From contig NZ_BAQK01000060.1 in the NCBI RefSeq assembly GCF_025994435.1, positions 1 through 64,000 on the forward strand: 64,000 nt of DNA, read 5' to 3'. The position numbers and the translations under genes were made by a program. Shown piece by piece: positions 17,912 to 26,941 of this stretch. The DNA is from Gluconacetobacter johannae (lineage in GTDB: Bacteria > Pseudomonadota > Alphaproteobacteria > Acetobacterales > Acetobacteraceae). The notes beneath the pieces are model-generated. The model saw only the letters and a list, made by a program, of their open reading frames with translations, did no database searches and was not told the origin of the DNA. Within the stretch, counting starts at the first letter, position 1. Each line of letters opens with the position of its first letter.

Positions 17912-18550
17912 ATGACTTGTCCCGTCTTTCCGACCGATTTTCGCGACACGCTCGACCGGCTGTTTCTCTGGCGGCGGGACGTGCGGCATTTCCGCCCCGA
18001 TCCGGTGGCGGAGGCCACGCTGGACGGGCTGCTGGCGACTGCCTGCCTGGCCCCGTCGGTGGGGCTGAGCGAGCCATGGCGCTTCATGCGGGTCGATCGT
18101 CCCGACCGGCGCGCGGCCGTGCGGGCGGATTTCGCGCGCTGCAATGCCGAAGCGCTGGCTGCGCGGACCGGGGACGACAGCGGGCGGTACGCGGCGCTGA
18201 AACTGGCCGGGCTGGACCAGGCCCCGCATCATGTCGCGGTGTTCTGCGACGCCGATCCGCGCCAGGGCCGGGGCCTGGGGCGGATGACGATGCCCGAGAC
18301 CACGGTCTGGTCGGCGGTCATGGCCATCCATACGTTCTGGCTGGCCGCGACCGCGGCGGGGCTGGGGGTCGGGTGGGTGTCGATCCTGGACCCCGACCGG
18401 ATCGCGCGGATTCTGGACGCCGATCCGGACTGGACGTTCCTGGCCTATCTCTGCGTCGGATATCCGCAGGAGCACGCGGATACCCCCGAGCTGGAGCGCC
18501 AGGGGTGGGAGCGGCGCGACCCCCACCGGCGCGGCTGGATCATCCGCTAG
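17912..18550 (+). CDS. bluB: 5,6-dimethylbenzimidazole synthase BluB
   Basis: 212 residues of the nitroreductase fold. The N-terminal WRRDVRHFRPDPV and LAPSVGLSEPWRF blocks, and the later GLGVGWVSILDP block, are specific for BluB. The enzyme cleaves reduced FMN with oxygen to form 5,6-dimethylbenzimidazole, the lower ligand of cobalamin. It lies 41 bases after mntH, and its last 11 bases overlap the convergent cobC gene, another lower-ligand step. Start ATG 17912; the frame is open upstream within mntH, but that part is not BluB. Confidence 0.93.
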   Translation: MTCPVFPTDFRDTLDRLFLWRRDVRHFRPDPVAEATLDGLLATACLAPSVGLSEPWRFMRVDRPDRRAAVRADFARCNAEALAARTGDDSGRYAALKLAGLDQAPHHVAVFCDADPRQGRGLGRMTMPETTVWSAVMAIHTFWLAATAAGLGVGWVSILDPDRIARILDADPDWTFLAYLCVGYPQEHADTPELERQGWERRDPHRRGWIIR

Positions 18551-19139
18551 GCGCGGCCGCCACATGCCGGCACGGCACGGCATAGAGGCGCGCGCCCCCC
18601 TGCCGCATGACGGGGTCCAGCAATGCCGGGCGCCGTCCCGCCGCCAGCCCTTCCATCAGCCGCAGCGGGCCGCCATGCGACAGCACGCAGGCCGGCACAC
18701 CCTGCGCCAGCATCTCGTGCCAGAACGACTGGATGCGGTGCAGCAGATCACGGCCGGCCTCGCCGCCGGGGGGCGCGAAGCCCTCGGGGTCGGCCGCCCA
18801 TTCGTCCAGGGCGGTGCGGTCTATGCTGTCCCAGGGCTGCCCCTCCCACGCGCCGAAATCCAGTTCGGCGAGGCGGGGGTCGACATGCAGCGCGATGCCG
18901 GCGCGCGCGGCGATCCGTTCGGCCACCTGCCGGCAGCGGCTGGCGGGGGAGGCATGGATGACGCGGCAGCCGGCCCCGCGCGCCAGGACGGCCAGGCCAT
19001 CGGCGCGGCCCTGCCACCCCGGCAGCAGGGCGACGTCGTGCCGGCCGTAGCAGGTGCCGGCCGGCACGGCGACGGGGGGATGGCGCATCAGCAGGATGGC
19101 CAGGGGGGCGTATATATTGTCGATCGCGGGACAATCCAC
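18540..19139 (-). CDS. cobC: Histidine phosphatase, probable alpha-ribazole phosphatase CobC
   Basis: 199 residues of the phosphoglycerate-mutase/histidine phosphatase superfamily. The phosphohistidine motif reads RHPPVAVPAGTCYGRHDVAL, the second catalytic block is LSHGGPLRL, and LDFGAWEG is typical of CobC. The GTG at 19139 was chosen because GGGAG lies 6 bases upstream; a GTG at 19184 would add 15 unlike residues. CobC removes phosphate from alpha-ribazole phosphate in cobalamin nucleotide-loop assembly. Its convergent overlap with bluB supports that role over a generic phosphatase. Confidence 0.8.
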   Translation of the reverse strand: MDCPAIDNIYAPLAILLMRHPPVAVPAGTCYGRHDVALLPGWQGRADGLAVLARGAGCRVIHASPASRCRQVAERIAARAGIALHVDPRLAELDFGAWEGQPWDSIDRTALDEWAADPEGFAPPGGEAGRDLLHRIQSFWHEMLAQGVPACVLSHGGPLRLMEGLAAGRRPALLDPVMRQGGARLYAVPCRHVAAAPSG

Positions 19140-19516
19140 CTGTGTCTCCCTCGGGTCATGGCGTCCGTGCGACCGTGCGCGCACGCCGATAGGGCTTCAA
19201 AGCGCCAGCGGGCACAAGGGCCATGGTTTTCAGTCCGGGTCACGGTTTCTTGACAGGCCGGGCGCACCTTACAGGAGCGGCCGGGCCGGTCCAGAGCTGC
19301 GGCCGCCCCCCGCAACTGCAGGTGGCATGTCCCGCATCGCCGGGCGTCATGGCGCCGCCGCCGCCCATCCCGGCCGCGCGGCCGCGACGCGGGCGCTGGC
19401 GGAAGCCGATCTGCGGGCCCTGCGCGCCGTCTTCGGGGATTTCATGAAAGATACATAAAAGAAACGGATGGATACGGTTAGAAGGGCCCCGTCTTTCATC
19501 AGGGGGCCTGTCCGCG
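19140..19516. other. Intergenic stretch with little recognisable content
   Basis: This 377-base gap separates cobC from the LpxH-like gene. It is GC-rich, with a short A/T-richer stretch just before 19517. A CCGCAACTG string near 19310 resembles one conserved element of the cobalamin riboswitch, but the other elements are missing. One 43-codon reading frame (19327-19458) is listed separately. No tRNA or convincing terminator was seen. Confidence 0.4.
19327..19458 (+). CDS. Possible small protein, doubtful
   Basis: A 43-codon frame with an Ala/Arg-rich first half and an amphipathic end (LAEADLRALRAVFGDFMKDT). The AGGTGG before the ATG is too close to be a good ribosome binding site. No family is recognised. 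It may be chance coding in GC-rich DNA. Confidence 0.2.
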   Translation: MSRIAGRHGAAAAHPGRAAATRALAEADLRALRAVFGDFMKDT

Positions 19517-20344
19517 ATGAACGTGATTCTGCATGATCGTATCCCTTCCCACGATTATCAGGCGGTTTTCCTGTCCGATGTGCATCTGGGCACGCGGGAC
19601 TGCCGGGCCGACCTGCTGGCCGATTTCCTGCGCGGCCTGTCCTGCCGGCGGCTGTATCTTGTCGGCGACATCATCGACGGGTGGAAGCTGAAACGGTCCT
19701 GGTTCTGGAACGATCATCACGACGACGTCCTGAACCTGATCCTGCGTATGGCCCGCGGCGGGACCGAGGTTTTCTATATTCCCGGAAACCATGACGAGAT
19801 ATTCCGTCGCTGGCTTCCCCATCGGCTGGAGGTCGCGGGCATCCGCCTGTGCGAACAGGCCGAACACGTAACGGTGACGGGGCGGAGGTTCCTCGTGCTG
19901 CACGGCGACGAATTCGACAGTGTGGTACGCTACGCGCCCTTCCTGGCCGTACTGGGCGACCGGGCCTATTCCGCCGCCCTGCTCGTCAACCGCTGGTTCA
20001 ACACGGTGCGTCGTCGGCTGGGCCTGCCGTACCGTTCGCTGTCGGCGTGGCTGAAACGGCAGGTCAAGGGCGCGGTCATGGCCATCGACCGGTTCGAGAC
20101 CGCGGTGGTGGACGAGGCCCGGCGGCGCGGCATGGACGGCGTCATCTGCGGGCATATCCATCATGCGGTCATCAAGGACGTGGGCGGCATCCTGTACATG
20201 AATGACGGCGACTGGGTGGAAAGCTGCAGCGCGCTGGTGGAACATCACGACGGCAGCATGCAGCTTCTGGACATGACCGACGTGCGATGGCGCGTTGCCG
20301 CGCCGCGGCATCCGGGGGCCGTGCTGGTGCCGGCCGATGCCTGA
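19517..20344 (+). CDS. LpxH-like UDP-2,3-diacylglucosamine diphosphatase-family metallophosphatase
   Basis: 275 residues. The five calcineurin-type metal motifs are in order: SDVHLG, GDIIDGW, GNHDE, LHGDEFD and CGHIHH. The closest family in memory is the alphaproteobacterial LpxH-like branch, which cleaves UDP-2,3-diacylglucosamine during lipid A synthesis. A basic mid-region (VRRRLGLPYRSL, LKRQVKG) could contact membrane. It overlaps the following glycosyltransferase by 8 bases, so the two are translated together. A role in another envelope lipid is possible, because the usual lpx genes are not adjacent. Confidence 0.8.
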   Translation: MNVILHDRIPSHDYQAVFLSDVHLGTRDCRADLLADFLRGLSCRRLYLVGDIIDGWKLKRSWFWNDHHDDVLNLILRMARGGTEVFYIPGNHDEIFRRWLPHRLEVAGIRLCEQAEHVTVTGRRFLVLHGDEFDSVVRYAPFLAVLGDRAYSAALLVNRWFNTVRRRLGLPYRSLSAWLKRQVKGAVMAIDRFETAVVDEARRRGMDGVICGHIHHAVIKDVGGILYMNDGDWVESCSALVEHHDGSMQLLDMTDVRWRVAAPRHPGAVLVPADA

Positions 20345-21482
20345 CGGTGCGGTGCACGGCATGGTGCGGGAGCGTCCGCCGGGGCGGGCGGCCTGCGTGG
20401 GGCCGGCGCGCATCCTGATCGTGACGGACGCCTGGTATCCCCAGGTCAACGGGGTGGTCCGCACGGTGTCGCGGCTGACCGAGGAATTGCGCGCGGCGGG
20501 CCGGGTCGTGGCGGTGGTCGGGCCGCATCTGTTCCGTACCGTGCCCTGCCCGACCTACCCCGAGATCCGGCTGAGCGTCCTGCCCGGCCGCCGCCTGGCC
20601 CGGATGATCGAGGATTTTCGTCCCGACGCGCTGCATCTGGTGACCGAGGGGCCGCTGGGCCTGGCGGCCCGGCGATGGGCGATCCGTAACCACCGTTGCT
20701 TCACCACGTCGTTTCACACGCGCTTTCCCGAATATATCCAGGCCCGGACGGGGCTTCCGACGGGGCCGGCCTATCGGTTCCTGCGCTGGTTCCATGGCGC
20801 CGCGGCCCTGACGCTGGTGCCGACGCCCAGCCTGCTGCGCGGGCTGGACGACCGGGGATTCCGTCATCTGGAATGCTGGACGCGGGGCGTGGATGCCGAG
20901 CGCTTCCGCCCCGGCCGGACCGGCTGCGACTGGCGCGCGCGCTTCGGGGTGGACGGTCCCTATCTGCTCTACGTCGGGCGGGTGGCGATCGAGAAGAACC
21001 TGACGGCGTTCCTCGACCTGGATGTGCCGGGGACCAAGATCGTGGTCGGCGACGGGCCCGATCGCGTCGGCCTGGCGGCGCGCTATCCCGATGCGGTGTT
21101 CACGGGCTATCTGGACGGGGCCGATCTGTCGGCCGCCTATGCCGCCAGCGACGTGTTCGTCTTTCCCAGCCTGACGGACACGTTCGGCCTGGTGATTCTC
21201 GAAGCCCTGGCCAGCGGTCTGCCCGTCGCGGCCTTCGACGTGACGGGGCCGCGCGACATCCTGCCCCCCGGCGTGTCGCCGGTCGGCGCGATCGGCCCGG
21301 ACCTGCGGCGCAACGTGCTGGCGGCGCTGCACGGCGATCGGGCGATGTGCCGCGCCTATGTGGCGCGGTTCGGCTGGGATGCCTGCGCGCGGATGTTTCT
21401 CGACGCCATCACGCGGGTGCTGCCCGACACCGCCCTGCACCTGCCATCCCACGGAGGCACTGCAACCGATTCGATGAGGTAA
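20337..21482 (+). CDS. Family GT4 glycosyltransferase
   Basis: 381 residues with the GT-B fold of GT4. The N-terminal ILIVTDAWYPQVNGVVRTVS block is typical of lipid glycosyltransferases (SqdX/mannosyltransferase-like). The nucleotide-sugar site is seen in LYVGRVAIEKN and in FVFPSLTDTFGLVILEALAS with the conserved E-x7-E. The ATG at 20337 overlaps the phosphatase gene. The donor and acceptor cannot be read from sequence; transfer of a hexose to a membrane lipid is an inference from family and neighbour. Confidence 0.85.
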   Translation: MPDGAVHGMVRERPPGRAACVGPARILIVTDAWYPQVNGVVRTVSRLTEELRAAGRVVAVVGPHLFRTVPCPTYPEIRLSVLPGRRLARMIEDFRPDALHLVTEGPLGLAARRWAIRNHRCFTTSFHTRFPEYIQARTGLPTGPAYRFLRWFHGAAALTLVPTPSLLRGLDDRGFRHLECWTRGVDAERFRPGRTGCDWRARFGVDGPYLLYVGRVAIEKNLTAFLDLDVPGTKIVVGDGPDRVGLAARYPDAVFTGYLDGADLSAAYAASDVFVFPSLTDTFGLVILEALASGLPVAAFDVTGPRDILPPGVSPVGAIGPDLRRNVLAALHGDRAMCRAYVARFGWDACARMFLDAITRVLPDTALHLPSHGGTATDSMR

Positions 21483-21557
21483 TGGATCGGAAAAACCGGG
21501 TTTACCTGCCGTCGTGCCTCCGTTCATGCTGCCTGCGCGCAGGATAAAGAGCAGGGC

Positions 21558-22289
21558 ATGACCGTACACGACGAAAGCCGGATCCGTGTCGACCTCGCGG
21601 CAGCCTTCCGCATCGTGGCGCGGCTTGGCCTGCATGAAGCCGTCGCCAATCATTTCAGCGCCGCGGTGTCCCCGGACGGGCGATGGTTCCTGCTGAACCC
21701 GAAATGGCGGCATTTCTCGCGCATCCGGGCCAGCGACCTGGTGCTTCTGGACGCCGAGGACGAGGACGCGCGCCATCGCGCCGACATCGACCCGACGGCC
21801 TGGGCCATCCATGGGCAGATCCATCGCCTGCTGCCGCAGGTGCGCGTGGCGATGCACCTGCACCCGATCCACGCCACCACCATCGCCTGCCTGGCGGACC
21901 CGACCATCCGGCCGATCGAGCAGAACACCGCGCGCTATTTCAACCGGGTCGCCACGGACACCATGTACGGCGGCATGGCCGACACCGGGGCCGAGGGCGC
22001 GCGCCTGGCCGGCCTGCTGGGCGACCGGTCGCGGCTGATGATGGGCAATCACGGCGTGCTGGTCACCGCCCCCACGGTGGGCGAGGCCTTCGACGATATC
22101 TATACCCTGGAACGGGCCTGCCAGATCCTGGTCTCGGCCTATGCCACCGGCCAGCCGCTGAACATCCTGGACGATGACGTGGCGGAGAAGACCGCGCGCG
22201 ACTGGGAGGGGATCCGCGATTTTTCCATCGCCCATTTCGAGGAAATGAAGCGCATTCTCGACCGCGAGGATCCCTCCTACGCCGATTGA
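21558..22289 (+). CDS. Class II aldolase/adducin-family protein
   Basis: 243 residues. The metal ligands HLHP (near residue 98) and a later GNHG are present, with a long C-terminal helix. Family members are zinc-dependent aldolases or epimerases such as fuculose-phosphate aldolase, but this subgroup is often encoded next to flavin monooxygenases and transporters and its substrate is unknown. It heads a same-strand cluster running to 26059 with short gaps, so it probably acts on the same compound as the downstream monooxygenase. Confidence 0.82.
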   Translation: MTVHDESRIRVDLAAAFRIVARLGLHEAVANHFSAAVSPDGRWFLLNPKWRHFSRIRASDLVLLDAEDEDARHRADIDPTAWAIHGQIHRLLPQVRVAMHLHPIHATTIACLADPTIRPIEQNTARYFNRVATDTMYGGMADTGAEGARLAGLLGDRSRLMMGNHGVLVTAPTVGEAFDDIYTLERACQILVSAYATGQPLNILDDDVAEKTARDWEGIRDFSIAHFEEMKRILDREDPSYAD

Positions 22290-22316
22290 CGCCCCGCCCG
22301 CCTGAAGGAGCCGCAT

Positions 22317-23654
22317 ATGAGTGCGCGACGACATATCGTTCTGGGCGGTCTGTTCGAGGCCAACGGCTATCACCCGGCGGCGTGGCTGATGCCTGGGGCG
22401 CAGGATGGCGCCGCGACCGACATCGGGTATTTCCGCCGCATCGTCCAGACGGCGGAACGGGGCAAGTTGGATTTCTTCTTCCTGGCCGATACGCCGGCGG
22501 CGCGGACCGAAGACCTCGACGCCTGGACGCGGGCGCCGCTGTACATGAACATGATGGAGCCGATCACCCTGCTGTCGGCCATCGCGGGGGCGACGTCGCA
22601 TATCGGCCTTGGCGCCACGGCGTCCACCAGCTTCTACGAACCCTATAACGTGGCCCGCCTGTTCGCGTCGCTGGACCATATCAGCCATGGCCGCGCGGCG
22701 TGGAACGTCGTGACCACCGCCAACGACTATGCCGCGCGCAATTTCGGCCTGGATGCGTTGCCGCCGCATCAGCGGCGCTATGACCGGGCCGGGGAATTCC
22801 TCGGCATCGTGCAGGCCTTGTGGGACACCTGGGAAGACGACGCCTTCATCCATGACAAGGCGAACGTGCGGATGTTCGACCCCGGGAAATTCCACGCCCT
22901 GGACCATCAGGGCGAATTCTTCCGGGTGCGGGGCGGGCTGAACATGGCGCGTTCGCCCCAGGGGCAGCCGGTCATCTTCCAGGCCGGGGCGTCGGAAACC
23001 GGCAGGGAATTCGCGGCGCGGACGGCCGAAGTGGTGTTCGGGACCGGGGCCTCGATGTCCGAGGCCATCGCGTTCCATCAGGACCTGAAGGGACGCATGG
23101 CGCGCTACGGCCGCCATCCCGACGCGCTGAAGGTGCTGTCCGGCGTGTCCATCGTCCTGGGCGAGAGCGCGGCGCATGCGCGCGAGAAATGGGCCGCCTG
23201 GCAGGAGATGGTTCATATCGACATCGGGCTGATGTACCTGAAGACCGATCTGGAAACCGACCTGTCCGACCTGCCGCTGGACGAAGCGGTGCCCGAACAT
23301 CGTATTCCGGAAAAATCGAATTTCCATCAGGTCTATTTCGAGGAAATCGCCGGGCTGATCCGCCAGGGGCTGACCCTGCGCCAGGTCTGCAGGCGCTACA
23401 ACCGCAGCAAGGCGATCTTCTACGGCACCGCCCGGCAGATCGCCGACCAGATGGAGGAATGGGTCGCGGCGGGCGCCAGCGACGGCTTCATGATGGCGCT
23501 GCCGGTCCTGCCGGACAGCCTGACCGACATCACCGAAAAAGTGGTACCGGAATTGCAGCGGCGCGGATTGTTCCGCACCGAATACCAGGGCACGACCCTG
23601 CGCGAGAACCTGGGGCTGGCCCGTCCGCGCAACCGTCATGCGCCCGCCGGCTGA
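22317..23654 (+). CDS. LLM-class flavin monooxygenase (NtaA/SnaA/DszA family)
   Basis: 445 residues. A bacterial luciferase-like TIM barrel of the NtaA/SnaA/DszA type is recognisable from HIVLGGLFEANGYHPAAW, LDFFFLADTP, WNVVTTANDYAARNFG and PVIFQAGASETGREFAA. Such enzymes use FMNH2 from a separate reductase to oxidise organosulfur, nitrilotriacetate or similar compounds. It sits 27 bases after the aldolase and just before an ABC transporter. The substrate is not known. A reductase that could serve it is encoded at 27847, but not in the same unit. GAAGGAG precedes the ATG. Confidence 0.9.
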   Translation: MSARRHIVLGGLFEANGYHPAAWLMPGAQDGAATDIGYFRRIVQTAERGKLDFFFLADTPAARTEDLDAWTRAPLYMNMMEPITLLSAIAGATSHIGLGATASTSFYEPYNVARLFASLDHISHGRAAWNVVTTANDYAARNFGLDALPPHQRRYDRAGEFLGIVQALWDTWEDDAFIHDKANVRMFDPGKFHALDHQGEFFRVRGGLNMARSPQGQPVIFQAGASETGREFAARTAEVVFGTGASMSEAIAFHQDLKGRMARYGRHPDALKVLSGVSIVLGESAAHAREKWAAWQEMVHIDIGLMYLKTDLETDLSDLPLDEAVPEHRIPEKSNFHQVYFEEIAGLIRQGLTLRQVCRRYNRSKAIFYGTARQIADQMEEWVAAGASDGFMMALPVLPDSLTDITEKVVPELQRRGLFRTEYQGTTLRENLGLARPRNRHAPAG

Positions 23655-23671
23655 TCGTGCTCTACCACCCG

Positions 23672-24574
23672 ATGCAGCGGCGCGCATCGCCGGCCTGTCC
23701 GTGGCTGCGGCGCGTCTGGGCGGTCGTCTTCCTGATCGGGCTGCTGCTGCCCGGCCCGCGCGCGCGGGCCGGATGCCTGGACGATGTCAGGCGCGCGGGC
23801 GTGCTGACATCGGGCACCGGCCTGCTGGGGGATCGGATCGCGCTGTGGCAGGATCGGGACGGCGCATATCATGGCGTGACGGCCGACCTGTTCCTTGAAA
23901 TCGCGCGCCGGATGGGCATCCCCCAGGACCGCTTCATCCCCACCGAATGGCCGACCCTGATCCCCGGCCTGAAGGCCCGCCGGTGGGACATCGTGCTGTC
24001 GGACCTCGCGATCACGCAGGAACGTATCACCGACGGAAACGTGCTGTTCTCCGCGCCCTATTTCCGGTTGTACGACCGCGTGATCGTGCCGGGCGATTCC
24101 CCGATCCGGACCATGGACGACCTGCGGGGCAAGGTCCTGGGCTCGGTCGTCGGATCGACCGATTCCACGGTGGCGCACGGCCTGGTGGCGCAGGGATATG
24201 GGGCGTCGGTCTCGGATTACAACAACTGGGCCGATCCCTTCCAGGCCTTGCGTAACGGCCAGATCGACGCCGTTATCCTCGACCAGGAATCGCTGCTGTC
24301 CCACAAGGACGAGTTCAGGAGCCTGCGTGTCATCGGCGACCCGCTGTTCTACCAGGCCAAGCCGGCCTGGCGGGAGGCGGAACGTGCCTCGCCCTACTAT
24401 CTGGGCGACGAGGGGATCGTGGTGCGTCCGGCCTGCACCGACCTGCTGGCGGCGCTGAACATGGCGCTGGAGGCGATGCGCGCGGACGGGACGTTGAAGG
24501 CGATTTTGAAGAAGAACGGTGTGTGGGAACCGGTGCAGGATCATCTGCTCAAGCCGCAACCGACGGGGCGATAA
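23672..24574 (+). CDS. ABC transporter periplasmic substrate-binding protein, polar amino acid type
   Basis: 300 residues. Signal peptide with arginines, then the hydrophobic core VWAVVFLIGLLLPG, ending at ARA. The mature part is family-3 solute-binding fold: DVRRAGVLTSGTG, WDIVLSDLAITQERI and LRGKVLGSVVGSTDS. The start at ATG 23672 gives a good signal peptide; GTG 23657 is an alternative. It should deliver a small charged compound, possibly the substrate of the monooxygenase encoded just upstream. Confidence 0.88.
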   Translation: MQRRASPACPWLRRVWAVVFLIGLLLPGPRARAGCLDDVRRAGVLTSGTGLLGDRIALWQDRDGAYHGVTADLFLEIARRMGIPQDRFIPTEWPTLIPGLKARRWDIVLSDLAITQERITDGNVLFSAPYFRLYDRVIVPGDSPIRTMDDLRGKVLGSVVGSTDSTVAHGLVAQGYGASVSDYNNWADPFQALRNGQIDAVILDQESLLSHKDEFRSLRVIGDPLFYQAKPAWREAERASPYYLGDEGIVVRPACTDLLAALNMALEAMRADGTLKAILKKNGVWEPVQDHLLKPQPTGR

Positions 24575-24578
24575 GGGC

Positions 24579-25286
24579 GTGCACAGATTCTTCTTCAGGG
24601 AAGTCCCGGAATATTTTCCCTTCCTGCTGCAAGGGGCGTGGATCACGCTTGTGCTGTCGCTGGTCAGCATGGCGTGCGGGCTGGCCCTCGGCCTGGCGGT
24701 CGCCCTGGGGCGCCTGTCCCCCTACCGGGCCGTGCGCTGGCCGCTGGATGCCTATGTCGAACTGTGGCGCGACACGCCGCTGATCGTGCAATTGCTGTTC
24801 ATCTACTTCACCCTGCCGGAATTCGGCCTGACGCTGCCGGCGTTCTGGGCGGGGGTGGCGGGGCTGTCGCTCAACCTCGCGGCCTACCTGTCCGAAGTGT
24901 TTCGCGCGGCCATCGCCGCGATCGACCCAGGCCAGCGGCAGGCGGCCCTGTCGCTGGGCATGTCGCGCGTCGCGATCTATCGCCGGGTGGTCCTGCCGCA
25001 AATGTTCCGGGCGACGCTGCCGACGGTGGGCGGATATTTCATCGCGCTGCTGAAGGATTGTTCCCTGGTCTCGTTCATCTCGGTCAATGAGCTGCTGCGG
25101 CACGCCAATATCGTCATCGCGGACACGTTCGACAGCATGAACACCTACATCATGGTGGGCTTCATCTATTTCGTCATGAGCTTCGGCAGTGCCCGGCTGA
25201 TCGGGCTGCTGGAACGCCGGCTGACGCCGCGCCACCAGCGGCACGGCGCCGCGATGCTGCCCGGTCCGAAAGGTGCCGCGGCATGA
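24579..25286 (+). CDS. ABC transporter permease, polar amino acid type
   Basis: 235 residues with about five membrane helices and the HisM/GlnP-type EAA loop (AAIDPGQRQAALSLGMSRVA...LPQM). GTG start with AAGGG just before it, 4 bases after the binding-protein stop. Only one permease gene is present, so a homodimer is expected. The ATP-binding gene overlaps its end by 4 bases. Confidence 0.9.
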   Translation: MHRFFFREVPEYFPFLLQGAWITLVLSLVSMACGLALGLAVALGRLSPYRAVRWPLDAYVELWRDTPLIVQLLFIYFTLPEFGLTLPAFWAGVAGLSLNLAAYLSEVFRAAIAAIDPGQRQAALSLGMSRVAIYRRVVLPQMFRATLPTVGGYFIALLKDCSLVSFISVNELLRHANIVIADTFDSMNTYIMVGFIYFVMSFGSARLIGLLERRLTPRHQRHGAAMLPGPKGAAA

Positions 25287-26059
25287 CCGGGGCCGTGCCC
25301 GAACCCGTGCTGGTCGCGCGGGGGCTGCGGAAGAGGTACGGCGCGGTCGAGGTCCTGGCCGGCGTGGATCTGGCGGTGGCCTCGGGCGAGGTCGCCTGCC
25401 TGATCGGCCCCAGCGGCGGCGGCAAATCGACGCTGCTGCGCTGCCTGAATGTCCTGGAACGGCCCAGCGGCGGCTCGATTTCCGTCTTTGGCGAGGCGCT
25501 GTGCCGGGATGACGGGACGGGTGTGCGCGTCGCGCCGGAGCGGACCCTGCGCCGGGCGCGCAGCCGCATGCCGATGGTCTTCCAGCATTTCAACCTGTTC
25601 AGCCACCGGACGGTGTTGCAGAACGTGATGGAAGGGCCGGTGACGGTCCTGGGCCTGGACCGGGAGGCCGCGATCGACCGCGCCCGCCGCCTGCTGCGCG
25701 ACGTGGGCATGGCCGACCGCGAGGACCATTATCCCGATCAGATCTCGGGCGGGCAGAAACAGCGCGTCGCCATCGCGCGCGCGATGGCGATGGCGCCGTC
25801 GGTCATCCTGTTCGACGAGCCGACCAGCGCGCTGGACCCGCAACTGGTCAAGGGAATCCTGGCGATCATCAACGACCTTGCACGGCAGGAGATCACCATG
25901 CTGATCGTGACGCATGAGATGAAATTCGCCCGCGACGTGGCCGACCGGGTCCATTTCTGCGACGGCGGACGCATTGTCGAATCAGGCTGCCCGGACGACA
26001 TCTTCCAACGCCCCCGGACGGCGCGCCTGGCGGATTTCGTCCGGTCGATTCACGAATGA
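25283..26059 (+). CDS. ABC transporter ATP-binding protein, polar amino acid type
   Basis: 258 residues. Walker A GPSGGGKST, signature ISGGQKQR, Walker B VILFDEPTSALDP and the switch histidine in VTHEMKFA are all intact, as in GlnQ/HisP. It overlaps the permease gene through ATGA, so the two are coupled. It powers uptake by the binding protein and permease encoded before it and closes the cluster that starts with the aldolase. Confidence 0.93.
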   Translation: MTGAVPEPVLVARGLRKRYGAVEVLAGVDLAVASGEVACLIGPSGGGKSTLLRCLNVLERPSGGSISVFGEALCRDDGTGVRVAPERTLRRARSRMPMVFQHFNLFSHRTVLQNVMEGPVTVLGLDREAAIDRARRLLRDVGMADREDHYPDQISGGQKQRVAIARAMAMAPSVILFDEPTSALDPQLVKGILAIINDLARQEITMLIVTHEMKFARDVADRVHFCDGGRIVESGCPDDIFQRPRTARLADFVRSIHE

Positions 26060-26077
26060 TACGGCCGGGACAGGGGA

Positions 26078-26740
26078 TCAATGAGTCAGCAAGAGGCGAT
26101 CACTCACAACTTCGGCCTCGAGTGTTTCGCCTCCCATCTGACGACGGCGCAACATTGAACGCCCGACGTTGACAGCTTCCTCACGCGCGAAAAGGCCTCC
26201 GGGCCATTCAATCGGACAGGATTTCTCGCCGGACTTCTTTGAGCCATCGATACTCATCGCAACAAACACCCCCCGTTTCCTGGCGCGTTCAATCGACCTG
26301 AAAAGGTCGTCCAGGGTAAAATTCTGTGCGCCGTACAGGATGGCCTGACTATGCGCGTATGGAGGGTCGCAATAGACGACGTCGCCGCTTCGGGCACGTT
26401 CGAGGGATTCCTCGTACCCCCGATGAAAAAAGGTCGTTCCCGCGACACGCGTGCTCCATTGGGCGACACGGCGCGCAAATACGCCCGGATGGATCGGTTC
26501 ATGAGCCCCACAGGGAGTAGACATGTAGCCGTCACGCATCCGAAAGCGGACTACGCCGCCATAACAGGATCGGCATAGAAAAAGTAGATCCGCACCCTGC
26601 ATGTGTTCCCAGCGGGTGCGATACCAATCGACAACCATCTTCGGGTTTTCTTTCAAGGTCTGCCAAATTTCGTCACGCGTCGAATTTACAATGTTCATTT
26701 CATCAGATGGTTCTTTCTCGATAGCTAGGGCGAGTTGCAT
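26078..26740 (-). pseudogene. DNA adenine methylase (D12 class), 5'-truncated remnant
   Basis: The 220-codon frame encodes the C-terminal two thirds of a Dam/D12-class N6-adenine methyltransferase. The catalytic VVYCDPPY lies at 121-128, and CRSCYGGVVRFR corresponds to the family's CFNGL region. The N-terminal SAM-binding FxGxG block is missing: the protein starts in mid-fold and TGA directly precedes the ATG. The block is not evident upstream. The DNA is visibly richer in A/T than its neighbours, suggesting transfer, for instance a phage relic. Activity is unlikely, although an unusual short form cannot be excluded. Confidence 0.7.
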
Positions 26741-26941
26741 TCAAATGGTCCCCAAGGGTACGGCTGTTGGCAGGCAAGCGCGGACAGGCAGGGTTGCCGA
26801 AAACGGTCTGAACCGCCCCGATCGTGGCCGCGAGGCTTTCGGGACGTTCATCTCAATCCGCCGGATCTATCGTTGCCCGATGACGTTCTGGCCTCACGGC
26901 GCATGGCGTCCGTCCGAACCGGCATCCGTGGAGGCGGCATC

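Noticed and set aside
19290..19345. CCGCAACTG string resembling the cobalamin riboswitch core near bluB/cobC
   Set aside because: The B12 box (GCCACTG) and the other conserved riboswitch blocks are not found at expected positions on either strand, and the downstream gene on that strand is not cobalamin-related.
20172..23687. 1171-codon reverse-strand open frame
   Set aside because: It is antisense to the phosphatase, glycosyltransferase, aldolase and monooxygenase genes, all of which have intact motifs; no protein-like domains are present.
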